A stretch of 40,852 bases of DNA, taken from Gammaproteobacteria bacterium. Its GTDB lineage: Bacteria; Pseudomonadota; Gammaproteobacteria; Ga0077536. The stretch covers positions 1 through 40,852 of the forward strand of contig JAUIFX010000017.1 in the NCBI GenBank assembly GCA_030429865.1, read 5' to 3'. How positions within the stretch are numbered: the first letter of the stretch is position 1; each line of letters begins with the position of its first letter. The notes under the pieces are model-generated. The model was not told the DNA's origin. It was given only the letters and a program-made list of their open reading frames with translations, and made no database searches. Of the stretch, positions 33,307 to 40,074 are shown piece after piece. The position numbers were made by a program, and so were the translations under genes.

Positions 33307-33336
33307 TGATCCGCCCGCCCGGGCTGCGGCGTAACA
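33307..33336 (+). promoter_or_regulatory. Possible ECF (RpoE/ChrR-group) promoter upstream of chrR
   Basis: TGATCC at 33307-33312 and TAACA at 33332-33336 are 19 bp apart. This resembles the TGATCC-N18/19-TAAGA promoter of the singlet-oxygen sigma factor RpoE (ECF11). It would start about 25 bp before the chrR ribosome site. The -10 has one mismatch; recognition is inferred. Confidence 0.5.
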
Positions 33337-33367
33337 CGGGGTAGCCTGGGGCTGGGAGGAATTCGCG

Positions 33368-34000
33368 ATGCATGACGCTGCAGACACGGCGCGCGCAGCG
33401 TTCGATGCAAGCGTTGGCGAGCATGGTCACCTGCACGAGAGCAGCCTGGTGGAGTTCGCCGCCGGCGTGTTGCCCGCGCCCTTCGAGTTGATCGTGGCAC
33501 GCCACCTGCGCAGCTGCGCACGCTGCCGGGCTGGTGCGCTCGATGCCGCCCGCGTCGGCGCGTCCTGCGGGCGGGCGGCTCCTTTCATACGTCTGCCCGG
33601 CGCCGCGGGCGCGGCCGCGACGGCTCTCGGACAACGCGTCGACGACATCCTTACCGGCGGCCGCAGGCACCCGACCTGGTGGCACGTGTTCCGTGGTCTG
33701 GAGATTTGCTCTCTGGGCGAACGCAGTCAGGCGCAGCTGTGGCTGCTGCGCGCCCAGCCGGGCACCGTGCTGCCGGCGCACGGCCACGGCGGCGACGAGC
33801 TCACGCTGGTGCTCGCGGGGAGTTACTTCAACGGTCGTGCGGTCCTCGAAGCGGGGGCCGTCGAGGAGGCAGACGAAGCCGTCGTGCACCAGCCGGTCGT
33901 GACCAGCACCGCGGTCTGTGTGTGCCTGGCGGCGACGCGCGGCGGCCTGCGTTTCCGGCGCTTCCTGCCTCGCCTGTTGCGGCGGGTGGTGGGTCTCTAG
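33368..34000 (+). CDS. chrR: ChrR-type zinc anti-sigma factor
   Basis: 210 residues: an N-terminal ZAS anti-sigma domain (to about residue 85) and a C-terminal cupin. All ligands of R. sphaeroides ChrR are present with the same spacing: H21, H46, C50, C53 (equivalent to H6, H31, C35, C38) and cupin H138, H140, E144, H174 (equivalent to H141, H143, E147, H177). The CVC pair C184/C186 matches C187/C189. ChrR holds the sigma factor RpoE inactive until singlet oxygen or organic peroxide appears. Normally rpoE precedes chrR in an operon; here the gene upstream is divergent and there is no sigma gene in the window. GGGAGG precedes the ATG. An ECF-like promoter lies upstream. Confidence 0.93.
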   Translation: MHDAADTARAAFDASVGEHGHLHESSLVEFAAGVLPAPFELIVARHLRSCARCRAGALDAARVGASCGRAAPFIRLPGAAGAAATALGQRVDDILTGGRRHPTWWHVFRGLEICSLGERSQAQLWLLRAQPGTVLPAHGHGGDELTLVLAGSYFNGRAVLEAGAVEEADEAVVHQPVVTSTAVCVCLAATRGGLRFRRFLPRLLRRVVGL

Positions 34001-34977
34001 CTGTCGTCCTGGCCGGATCGCCCGGCGTCCGCAGGCCGTGGAGCGTCTGCGGTGCAAGGCTGCGCGCCGCCAAGCCGGCTCTGGAAGGCATCCCATGCTC
34101 GCAGGAATGCCGACGGCGCCTCGAGCTGCGGCAGCGCGCCGGTCGAGAACGCTTCGAACGTCCATTCGGGCCGTGCGCGGGCCCAGTCGGCGCCACTGAA
34201 ATCACGGAAATCCCCCCGCGTCGGCTGCGCGACCCAGACGGGCAGATCGAGTGCGGCGTAGAGCGCCTGCGGGTTGGCGTGGAAGAGCCGTCCGCACAGG
34301 AACGCGAGCGGCGCATGGTGCGCACCGGCGACGCGCGCGTTGCGCCAGGCCGTGTCGACGACTGCCTGGCCCACGCTGCCGCTGCCATAGGCGCGTCGCA
34401 GGAAGTACGCGATGGCGCGTCGCGTGGTAAGCGCCCGGAACAGCGATCGGCCGAGCAACGGTGCGCTCAGCACGGCGTGCAGACCGGGCACCTCGAGGTT
34501 GTCCGGTGCGCGCGGGCGACGCGCAGTGCTGCGCCGGTCGAAGCCGGTCGGGCTGATGAAGGACAGCGATCGCAGCCGCGCGCGGCGGGCGAGCGCGGCG
34601 GCAGCCAGGAACTCGCAGCCCAGGGAGAGTGCCATGGCGTCGATCGCGCATTGCGGATGGGCGGCGGCAACGTGGTCGATGGCCGCTGTAACGGCGCGCA
34701 CGTAGAGCGCGATGTCGTAACGGCGCCGGCTGCGCTCGGCGGTGCCGAAACCCGGCAGGTCGAACGCGTAGACCCGACGCGTGCCGCGCACATGGTCGAA
34801 CACGCTGTGCAACTCGTAGGCCGAGGCCGCGGCATTGACGCTGTGCAGGAGCAGCAGCGGCGCACCCTGTCCGGCGGCGTAGCAGCCGAGTATCCCGGCG
34901 GGGCCGGCGATTTCGTAGTGCGTGGCGTCGAGGACGCGCGGTGCAGGCGCGGCGACCTTCGGGGCAGGTTCGGTCAT
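33997..34977 (-). CDS. Alpha/beta hydrolase-fold protein lacking the catalytic His
   Basis: 326 residues. It has the oxyanion strand APLLLLHSVN, the nucleophile elbow AMALSLGCEF with S118, and the late GxxPQLE segment. The position that is the catalytic His in the G-H-L-P-Q-L-E motif is Ala281 (TGALPQLEAP), read directly from codon 34135-34137. An uncharacterised or inactive enzyme, or one with a His elsewhere, is possible. It is convergent with chrR (stops share CTAG) and divergent from yhcB. No close functional family is recognised; BchO, a pigment-cluster hydrolase, was considered but not supported. Confidence 0.8.
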   Translation of the reverse strand: MTEPAPKVAAPAPRVLDATHYEIAGPAGILGCYAAGQGAPLLLLHSVNAAASAYELHSVFDHVRGTRRVYAFDLPGFGTAERSRRRYDIALYVRAVTAAIDHVAAAHPQCAIDAMALSLGCEFLAAAALARRARLRSLSFISPTGFDRRSTARRPRAPDNLEVPGLHAVLSAPLLGRSLFRALTTRRAIAYFLRRAYGSGSVGQAVVDTAWRNARVAGAHHAPLAFLCGRLFHANPQALYAALDLPVWVAQPTRGDFRDFSGADWARARPEWTFEAFSTGALPQLEAPSAFLRAWDAFQSRLGGAQPCTADAPRPADAGRSGQDDS

Positions 34978-35225
34978 GGGCGCGATGGCGTAGCCTGATT
35001 CAGCCGCTTGTGCGGATTTCTTGATGTCTCTTGAAAGGACGTGTCAGGTGGTGTTGTCAGCCACCACGCGTCCCTCGATCTTTTCCGCTCTCGCGGGCGC
35101 GATCGGACTCGCAATGGGTTTGCGGCTGTGCTTCCATGGTCGTCAGCAACACGCGGCCGTGTGGCCGCATCCGCATGCATCCCGCCAGGGGTTGCCAGGC
35201 ACGATATCGCATAAGGAGCTGCGTT

Positions 35226-36062
35226 ATGACCACACTCAGCGGATTGGGTCTCGTCATCATGGCCCTGGCCCTGTTCGGCCTTGGCATCATCACCGGTTAT
35301 GCCCTCGCCTCGATGCGCGCTCGCATGGAAGGGGGCGGACGTACACCCGCCGAGTTGAAGCAGGACTTCGACGAGTACCAGGATCGGGTCGATACGCATT
35401 TCGCCAAGACGAACGCGTTGTTTGCGCGCATGACCGCGCAATACCGCGAGATCTATGCACACATGTCCTCCGGCGCGCAGGACCTGTGTCGCGACGCCGA
35501 CGCGCGCTTCGATGATCATCTGGCCCTCGATGCGCCGGCGGCAGACCCGCGTATCGAGGCGGCACGGGAAGACGGCGCGGCCGACGCCGTGGCGGCAAGC
35601 GTGCTCGGCGCGGTGGCAGTCGCCGAGCCGGACAGCGAGCAACACGCTGAAAGCACGACCGCAGCGAATGGCGCCACCGCCGATGGGAGCTTGCCGGCAG
35701 AAGCGGCGCGCGGGGCGGACGCGGGCGCGCTCGGCGATGTGGCGGGCGCGGAACCCGTCGAAGCGCCCGCCGATTCTGCCGCCGGGGCCCTGGACGCCGC
35801 GGCGGATGCTGACGGTGAGCAGGACACCGATGTTGCCGCGATGGAAGCCGGGCGCACGGACGACGTGTCGTCCGGCGACCCGGCCACGGCTGCGGGCATC
35901 GTCGACGCCGGTGGCCCGGACACGCCGGTGAGCGATGAAGCGGAAGCAGCCGGGGACACGATCGAAGCGCCCCGCGGCGATGCGCTCGCCAGCGCGAGCG
36001 GGTGGTCGCGCGACGACGCGGCAACGGGCGCGACGTCCGAGCCGGGCGCGCGCGCCGCCTGA
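35226..36062 (+). CDS. YhcB/ZapG family (DUF1043) inner-membrane protein with long acidic tail
   Basis: 278 residues, about twice the usual 130. The N-terminus is a membrane helix (LGLVIMALALFGLGIITGYALA), then a coiled-coil with the diagnostic HFAKTNALFARMTAQYREIYAHMSSGAQDLC (pattern DxHFxxTxxLxxxMxxxYRxLYxHM). The C-terminal 170 residues are Ala, Asp, Gly and Glu-rich, acidic and probably disordered. YhcB links cell envelope synthesis and division in gamma-proteobacteria. The ATG at 35226 has AAGGAG upstream; the frame runs 65 residues further without conservation. The tail may be lineage-specific; a hairpin (GTGGTG/CACCAC, 35048-35067) is in the 248-bp gap upstream, which holds nothing else recognised. 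Confidence 0.88.
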   Translation: MTTLSGLGLVIMALALFGLGIITGYALASMRARMEGGGRTPAELKQDFDEYQDRVDTHFAKTNALFARMTAQYREIYAHMSSGAQDLCRDADARFDDHLALDAPAADPRIEAAREDGAADAVAASVLGAVAVAEPDSEQHAESTTAANGATADGSLPAEAARGADAGALGDVAGAEPVEAPADSAAGALDAAADADGEQDTDVAAMEAGRTDDVSSGDPATAAGIVDAGGPDTPVSDEAEAAGDTIEAPRGDALASASGWSRDDAATGATSEPGARAA

Positions 36063-36078
36063 GGCATCAGCGGGGCCG

Positions 36079-36345
36079 TCACCGGCGTATGCGCCGCGCC
36101 AGGTCGAGCAGGTGCAGTGGCAGCGCAGCGGCCAGTCCGATGAGTACGCCCGGCCACGGATAGGGTCCGAGTGCGAACAGCAGCGCCACCAGCAGGCACG
36201 CGCCCGGCGCGAGTACGAGCAGGACATCGAGCGCTGCGCCGCGGCCGCCGCGGCGGAGTGCCTGCAGGCCGATGAACACGGCCTCGAGCGCGAGCACGAC
36301 GAGCGCGAGTTGCACGACGATAACGGACGACAGGGCTTCGAGCAT
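36079..36345 (-). CDS. Small membrane protein, 88 residues, unknown
   Basis: Two or three hydrophobic helices: about residues 7-30 (VIVVQLALVVLALEAVFIGL), then a short basic turn, and 38-62 and 65-82 (LVLAPGACLLVALLFALG...). There is a basic C-terminus (LARRIRR). No family recognised. No good ribosome site precedes the ATG at 36345. It is on the same strand as bchP, 197 bp downstream, and may be co-transcribed or unrelated. Supported mainly by the membrane pattern and consistent frame. Confidence 0.55.
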   Translation of the reverse strand: MLEALSSVIVVQLALVVLALEAVFIGLQALRRGGRGAALDVLLVLAPGACLLVALLFALGPYPWPGVLIGLAAALPLHLLDLARRIRR

Positions 36346-36480
36346 CGCGGTAATCGCGTGAGCCGGGATCAGCGCGCCTGGCGTCCCGTGGTGGCCGGTT
36401 CCGTCCCGCGGTACTTGCGCGCGCGCCGCCGGGCCGGGCCTTCACGGCCGGTAACGCGTGGCGACGCACGCATGGTCTTC

Positions 36481-36502
36481 GCCAGCCATGATCTAGGCTG
36501 GC
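36481..36502 (-). terminator. Hairpin downstream of bchP
   Basis: Perfect 7-bp arms GCCAGCC (36481-36487) and GGCTGGC (36496-36502), 8-nt loop, 40 bp after the bchP stop. No T tract follows; function is uncertain. Confidence 0.35.
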
Positions 36503-36542
36503 GCATGCTGTCCCGCCGGCGTCGCCGAGGTGCTATCGCCTT

Positions 36543-37736
36543 TCAAGTCGGTGCGAGCCCGAGCAGGTGGGCCAGGTCCTTGAAGAAGATGCGCAGGTGC
36601 GAGCCCGGCCGGGCTCGCACCAGGCGCTTGTTCATGTAGGCCTCCCACGTCAGGCGTTGCACGTCCGGGTCGGCGCACATGCGTACGAAGCGTTCGCGCC
36701 GCGCGTCGCTGCCGTACCAGAAGCGCTGCATGACGCCGAGAATGAAGAACACCCGACCATGCTCGCGCAGGAAGCGCCGCCGCACCTGGGCCAATTCGCG
36801 GCCGTCGCCGCTCGAGACGCAGGCGTCAGCCGCGCGAGCGGCGAGTGCGCCGGAGGCCATGGCATAGTAGATTCCTTCACCCGATGCCGGCGCGACGACG
36901 CCGGCTGCATCACCGATGACGACGGTGTCGCGTCCGTTGTCCCAGCATCGCCGCGGCCGCAGGGGTATCGGTGCGCCCTCGCGACGGATCAGCGGCGCTG
37001 CGGCGAGACCGCCGCCGCAGCGCAGATCGTCGACCGCTTTACGCAGGGAGAAACCGCGTACCGCGCTGCCAACGCCGACACTGGTCTGCGCTCCGTGGGG
37101 AAAGATCCAACCGTAGAAATCCGGTGACAGCCTGCCCTGGTAGAAGACATCACAGCGTGTGCCGTCGAAACCCGCTTCCGGCGTTGCGACGATCTCGTGG
37201 AACGCCGATACGAACGGCGGTGGCGGTACGTCCGGCAACGCTTGCCGGGCGACCGCGGAGTTGGCACCGTCGGCGCCGATGACAACGCGCGCGCGGGCGG
37301 ATGCACGATATCCCGTGCCATCGTGCGCGTCGTAGCGGACGATGGCGAGGCCGTCACGATCGCGGTCGAGTGCGCCGAATATGCCGCGCACACGGTGCGC
37401 GCCGGCAGCGGCTGCGCGCTCACGTAGCCATTCGTCGAACTCGTCGCGGTCGACCATGGCAACGTAGCCGCCGTCGATCGGCATGTCCACGGCACGGGCG
37501 GACGGCGCGACGATACGTGCCGAGGTGATGCGCGCCTTGATCAGCTTGTCGGGAATGGCGAAGTCGCGTACCAGGCGTGGCGGCACGGCGCCGCCGCACG
37601 GCTTGATGCGTCCCGCGCGGTCGAGGAGCAGCACGCGGCGCCCGCGTTGGGCGAGGTCGTGCGCGGCGGTAGCGCCAGCCGGGCCGCCGCCGACCACGAT
37701 GACGTCGTAGGTTGCCGGATCATGTGTGACGTTCAT
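36543..37736 (-). CDS. bchP: Geranylgeranyl reductase of bacteriochlorophyll synthesis (BchP)
   Basis: 397 residues. An N-terminal FAD/NADPH-binding site (YDVIVVGGGPAGATAAHDLAQRG, about residues 9-31) is followed by family motifs KPCGGAVPPRL, DGANSAVAR, GWIFPHG and IGDAAGVVAPASGEGIYYAM. BchP reduces the geranylgeranyl group to phytyl on bacteriochlorophyll or its diphosphate precursor. The ATG overlaps the stop of the upstream transporter (ATGA, 37736-37733), so it is the third gene of the ppsR-linked bchG operon. The C-terminus RIFFKDLAHLLGL is typical. Confidence 0.95.
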   Translation of the reverse strand: MNVTHDPATYDVIVVGGGPAGATAAHDLAQRGRRVLLLDRAGRIKPCGGAVPPRLVRDFAIPDKLIKARITSARIVAPSARAVDMPIDGGYVAMVDRDEFDEWLRERAAAAGAHRVRGIFGALDRDRDGLAIVRYDAHDGTGYRASARARVVIGADGANSAVARQALPDVPPPPFVSAFHEIVATPEAGFDGTRCDVFYQGRLSPDFYGWIFPHGAQTSVGVGSAVRGFSLRKAVDDLRCGGGLAAAPLIRREGAPIPLRPRRCWDNGRDTVVIGDAAGVVAPASGEGIYYAMASGALAARAADACVSSGDGRELAQVRRRFLREHGRVFFILGVMQRFWYGSDARRERFVRMCADPDVQRLTWEAYMNKRLVRARPGSHLRIFFKDLAHLLGLAPT

Positions 37737-39085
37737 GGTGATGACATCCCCATGGCATATTCGCTGGATCGGGTGACTAGTTGGCTTGCGCCTGCGGCAG
37801 CCGGCGCCTTCTGGATGACCCGTGCCGCGAGCGCGGCCGCGGCCAGAAACAGCAGTGCTTCAATCGCGAACACCGTGCCGTAGGCGGTCGCCGGTGCGGC
37901 ACCGAAGTGTCCCAGCAGGTCGACACCGAGCGCACCGGCGAAGCCGCCGACGCCGAACGCGAGGGCCTGTGCCGCCCCCCACAAGCCCATGCGTACTCCC
38001 TCGCGCCGCGCGCGACCCTCGCCGGCCAGCGTCATCATCGCGCCGATGGCGGCGACGGCGAAGCAACCGTTGGCAATGCCGAGGACGAACACGCCCGCAG
38101 CCAGTGGCCAGGGTGGGCCGTGCATGCCGGCCAGCGCCAGCAGGCCGAGCGCGGCGGCCGAGGCGAGGCAACCGCCCAGGGTGAAGCCGCGCACGCCGAC
38201 GAAGCGGCGGCCCGCGGCCACGCTCGATACGGCCGCAACCAGCAGCATGCCGAGCAGCACGCCGCCATGCTGAACGCCGGCGAGGCGGGTAGATGCGCCC
38301 GGCGTGTAGCCGAAAACGAGCCCCGCGAACGGCTCGAGGATGAGGTCCTGGGCACTGTAGCCGAGCATCGAGACGAAAACGAACACGGTGAACAGGCGCG
38401 CGCGCGGTTCCGCCAGCACTTCGCCCAGGGCCTGGCGGAACGGCGTCCGCGTGGCGTCGGCAGGCGGCCGGGCCAGCGCGGCGGTGCGGCGCTCCAGGCG
38501 TCCCAGGGCCAGCATGCTCAACACGAGTGCTCCGAGGGTGACGGCGCCGGTCACGGCGACGAGGCGCGGAAACGAGAACGGCTCGAGGAGATGGCCGGCG
38601 CCGGCCGCGGTGATCACGAAGCCGGCGATCATCATCGTCCACACCACCGTCGCCGCTGCCGGTCGGCGGTGCGGTGTCACGCGCGTGGCCAGCAGCACGA
38701 GCAGCGAGGTCCCGGCAGCGCCGACTCCGAGACCGATGAGGGCGAAGGCGATGACGGCCAGCGCGATACCGATGCCGCGGGATTCCGCCATCAGTGCGGT
38801 CGCGCAGGCTGCGCCGAAGCCGCCCAGCGCGAGAACGAGCATGCCGCCGATGATCCAGGGCGTACGCTGTCCGCCGAGATCGGAACCGTAGCCGAGCCGC
38901 GGACGGGCCAGTTGGATCCCATAGTGAAGTGCGACCAGCCCGCCAGGCAGGCTGGCGGCGAGCGCGAGCTCGACGACCATCACCCGGTTGAGCGTCGAGG
39001 TTGTGAGAACCACGATCGCGCCCAGCGCCGTCTGCACCAGGCCGAGCCGGCAGATGTCGAGCCAGCCGAGTTGGCGCGCGCTCAT
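37733..39085 (-). CDS. Bch2/PucC-family MFS protein of the photosynthesis cluster
   Basis: 450 residues, about twelve membrane helices. The start MSARQLGWLDICRLGLVQTALG with NRVMVVEL and GYGSDLGGQRTPWIIGGM is diagnostic of the PucC/Bch2 (BCD) family that helps assemble light-harvesting complexes or move pigments. The frame runs past the ATG at 39085, but this start is fixed by a 4-bp ATGA overlap with the bchG stop and by the conserved start. Its stop overlaps the bchP ATG. The order bchG-bch2-bchP is classical for purple bacteria. Confidence 0.93.
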   Translation of the reverse strand: MSARQLGWLDICRLGLVQTALGAIVVLTTSTLNRVMVVELALAASLPGGLVALHYGIQLARPRLGYGSDLGGQRTPWIIGGMLVLALGGFGAACATALMAESRGIGIALAVIAFALIGLGVGAAGTSLLVLLATRVTPHRRPAAATVVWTMMIAGFVITAAGAGHLLEPFSFPRLVAVTGAVTLGALVLSMLALGRLERRTAALARPPADATRTPFRQALGEVLAEPRARLFTVFVFVSMLGYSAQDLILEPFAGLVFGYTPGASTRLAGVQHGGVLLGMLLVAAVSSVAAGRRFVGVRGFTLGGCLASAAALGLLALAGMHGPPWPLAAGVFVLGIANGCFAVAAIGAMMTLAGEGRARREGVRMGLWGAAQALAFGVGGFAGALGVDLLGHFGAAPATAYGTVFAIEALLFLAAAALAARVIQKAPAAAGASQLVTRSSEYAMGMSSP

Positions 39086-39984
39086 GATGCCAGCCCGCGC
39101 AGCGCGAACGCGCTGACCATCATGCCGGCGACGTACATCGTCACGCCGGTCGCGTTGTACCAGGGCGCGAGTTCGCGCGGTCGTCGCACCAGGCGTGACA
39201 TCGCCATCAGCTGACCGACGAGCAATGCGGCGACTGCCGCGGCGTGGACAGGCGCCTGCCAGGCGGCCAGGAGCGCGACGACGGCGCACTGCGGCAAGGC
39301 CATCACCGCGCAGGCGAGGCGTGCCGCGCGCGCCGGACCCAGCTGCACCGGCAGCGAGCGGACCGCCAGGCGGCGGTCACCGGCAAGGGACTTGAAGTCG
39401 TTGAGGGTCATGATGCCGTGCGCGCCCACGCTGTAGAGCAGCGCAATGAGGAGGATCGCCGCACCGGGCGCATGACCGCCGGCCATCAGGGCCGCGCCGG
39501 TCACCCACGGCAGCCCCTCGTAGCTGAGCGCGACAGCGCTGTTGCCAATCCAGCCGTTCTGCTTGAAGCGTGCCGGCGGGGCGCTGTAGGCCCAGGCCAG
39601 TGCGAGGCCGATCAATGCAGCGCCGAACACCCAGGCGCCGAGGTGCCAGGCCACCAGCGCCGAGAGCAGGCTCCAGGCGACGGCGAGCGCGAGCCCCCAG
39701 TACCCCGGCACCCGGCCGGACGGGATCGGGCGGCCGGGTTCGTTGATGGCATCGACTTCGCGGTCGAACCAGTCGTTGACGGCCTGGCTGGCACCGCAAA
39801 GCAGCGGACCGGCGAGGACGATGCCGAGCAGAACCGGCTCCCAGCGCACCCCGGCGCCGCTCGATACCACGCCGCAGGCGAGGGCCCACATGGGCGGAAA
39901 CCAGGTGATCGGCTTGAGCAGTTCGAGCAAGGCACGGGGCGACGGGAGCGGGGCGGCCGCCAGGGTCGAGGCCGGGCTGGGCAT
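39082..39984 (-). CDS. bchG: Bacteriochlorophyll a synthase (BchG)
   Basis: 300 residues, UbiA-family prenyltransferase with about eight membrane helices. The prenyl-diphosphate site is NDWFDREVDAINEPGRPIPSG; PGYWGLAL and GAHGIMTLNDFKSLAGDR are the second conserved block. BchG joins geranylgeranyl or phytyl diphosphate to bacteriochlorophyllide at the membrane. The ATG at 39984 was chosen over a TTG five codons upstream, because the latter would lie within the regulator site. Two TGT-N12-ACA sites for PpsR/CrtJ lie directly upstream. It is first in an operon with the Bch2-type protein and bchP. Confidence 0.94.
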   Translation of the reverse strand: MPSPASTLAAAPLPSPRALLELLKPITWFPPMWALACGVVSSGAGVRWEPVLLGIVLAGPLLCGASQAVNDWFDREVDAINEPGRPIPSGRVPGYWGLALAVAWSLLSALVAWHLGAWVFGAALIGLALAWAYSAPPARFKQNGWIGNSAVALSYEGLPWVTGAALMAGGHAPGAAILLIALLYSVGAHGIMTLNDFKSLAGDRRLAVRSLPVQLGPARAARLACAVMALPQCAVVALLAAWQAPVHAAAVAALLVGQLMAMSRLVRRPRELAPWYNATGVTMYVAGMMVSAFALRGLAS

Positions 39985-39987
39985 GAC

Positions 39988-40049
39988 TGTAAACTCCAAT
40001 TTACAGTTAACTGTAAATCAGAGTGTACATTCGATCCGGTGATTTGCAA
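39988..40049 (-). promoter_or_regulatory. bchG promoter with twin PpsR/CrtJ sites
   Basis: Two exact TGT-N12-ACA motifs lie at 39988-40005 and 40012-40029, 6 bp apart. The right side of the first and left side of the second form a perfect 18-bp palindrome (40000-40017). A promoter reading leftwards can be placed with -35 TTGCAA (40049-40044), 16-bp spacer and -10 TACACT (40027-40022), so the outer site covers the -10. PpsR is encoded just upstream, so repression under aerobic conditions is likely. Confidence 0.85.
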
Positions 40050-40074
40050 GGTGCGGTATCCACCCCGCCGGGAT

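Noticed and set aside
33997-34977. BchO (magnesium-chelatase accessory) for the alpha/beta hydrolase
   Set aside because: No diagnostic BchO motifs recognised, gene lies outside the bch operon and the catalytic His is absent.
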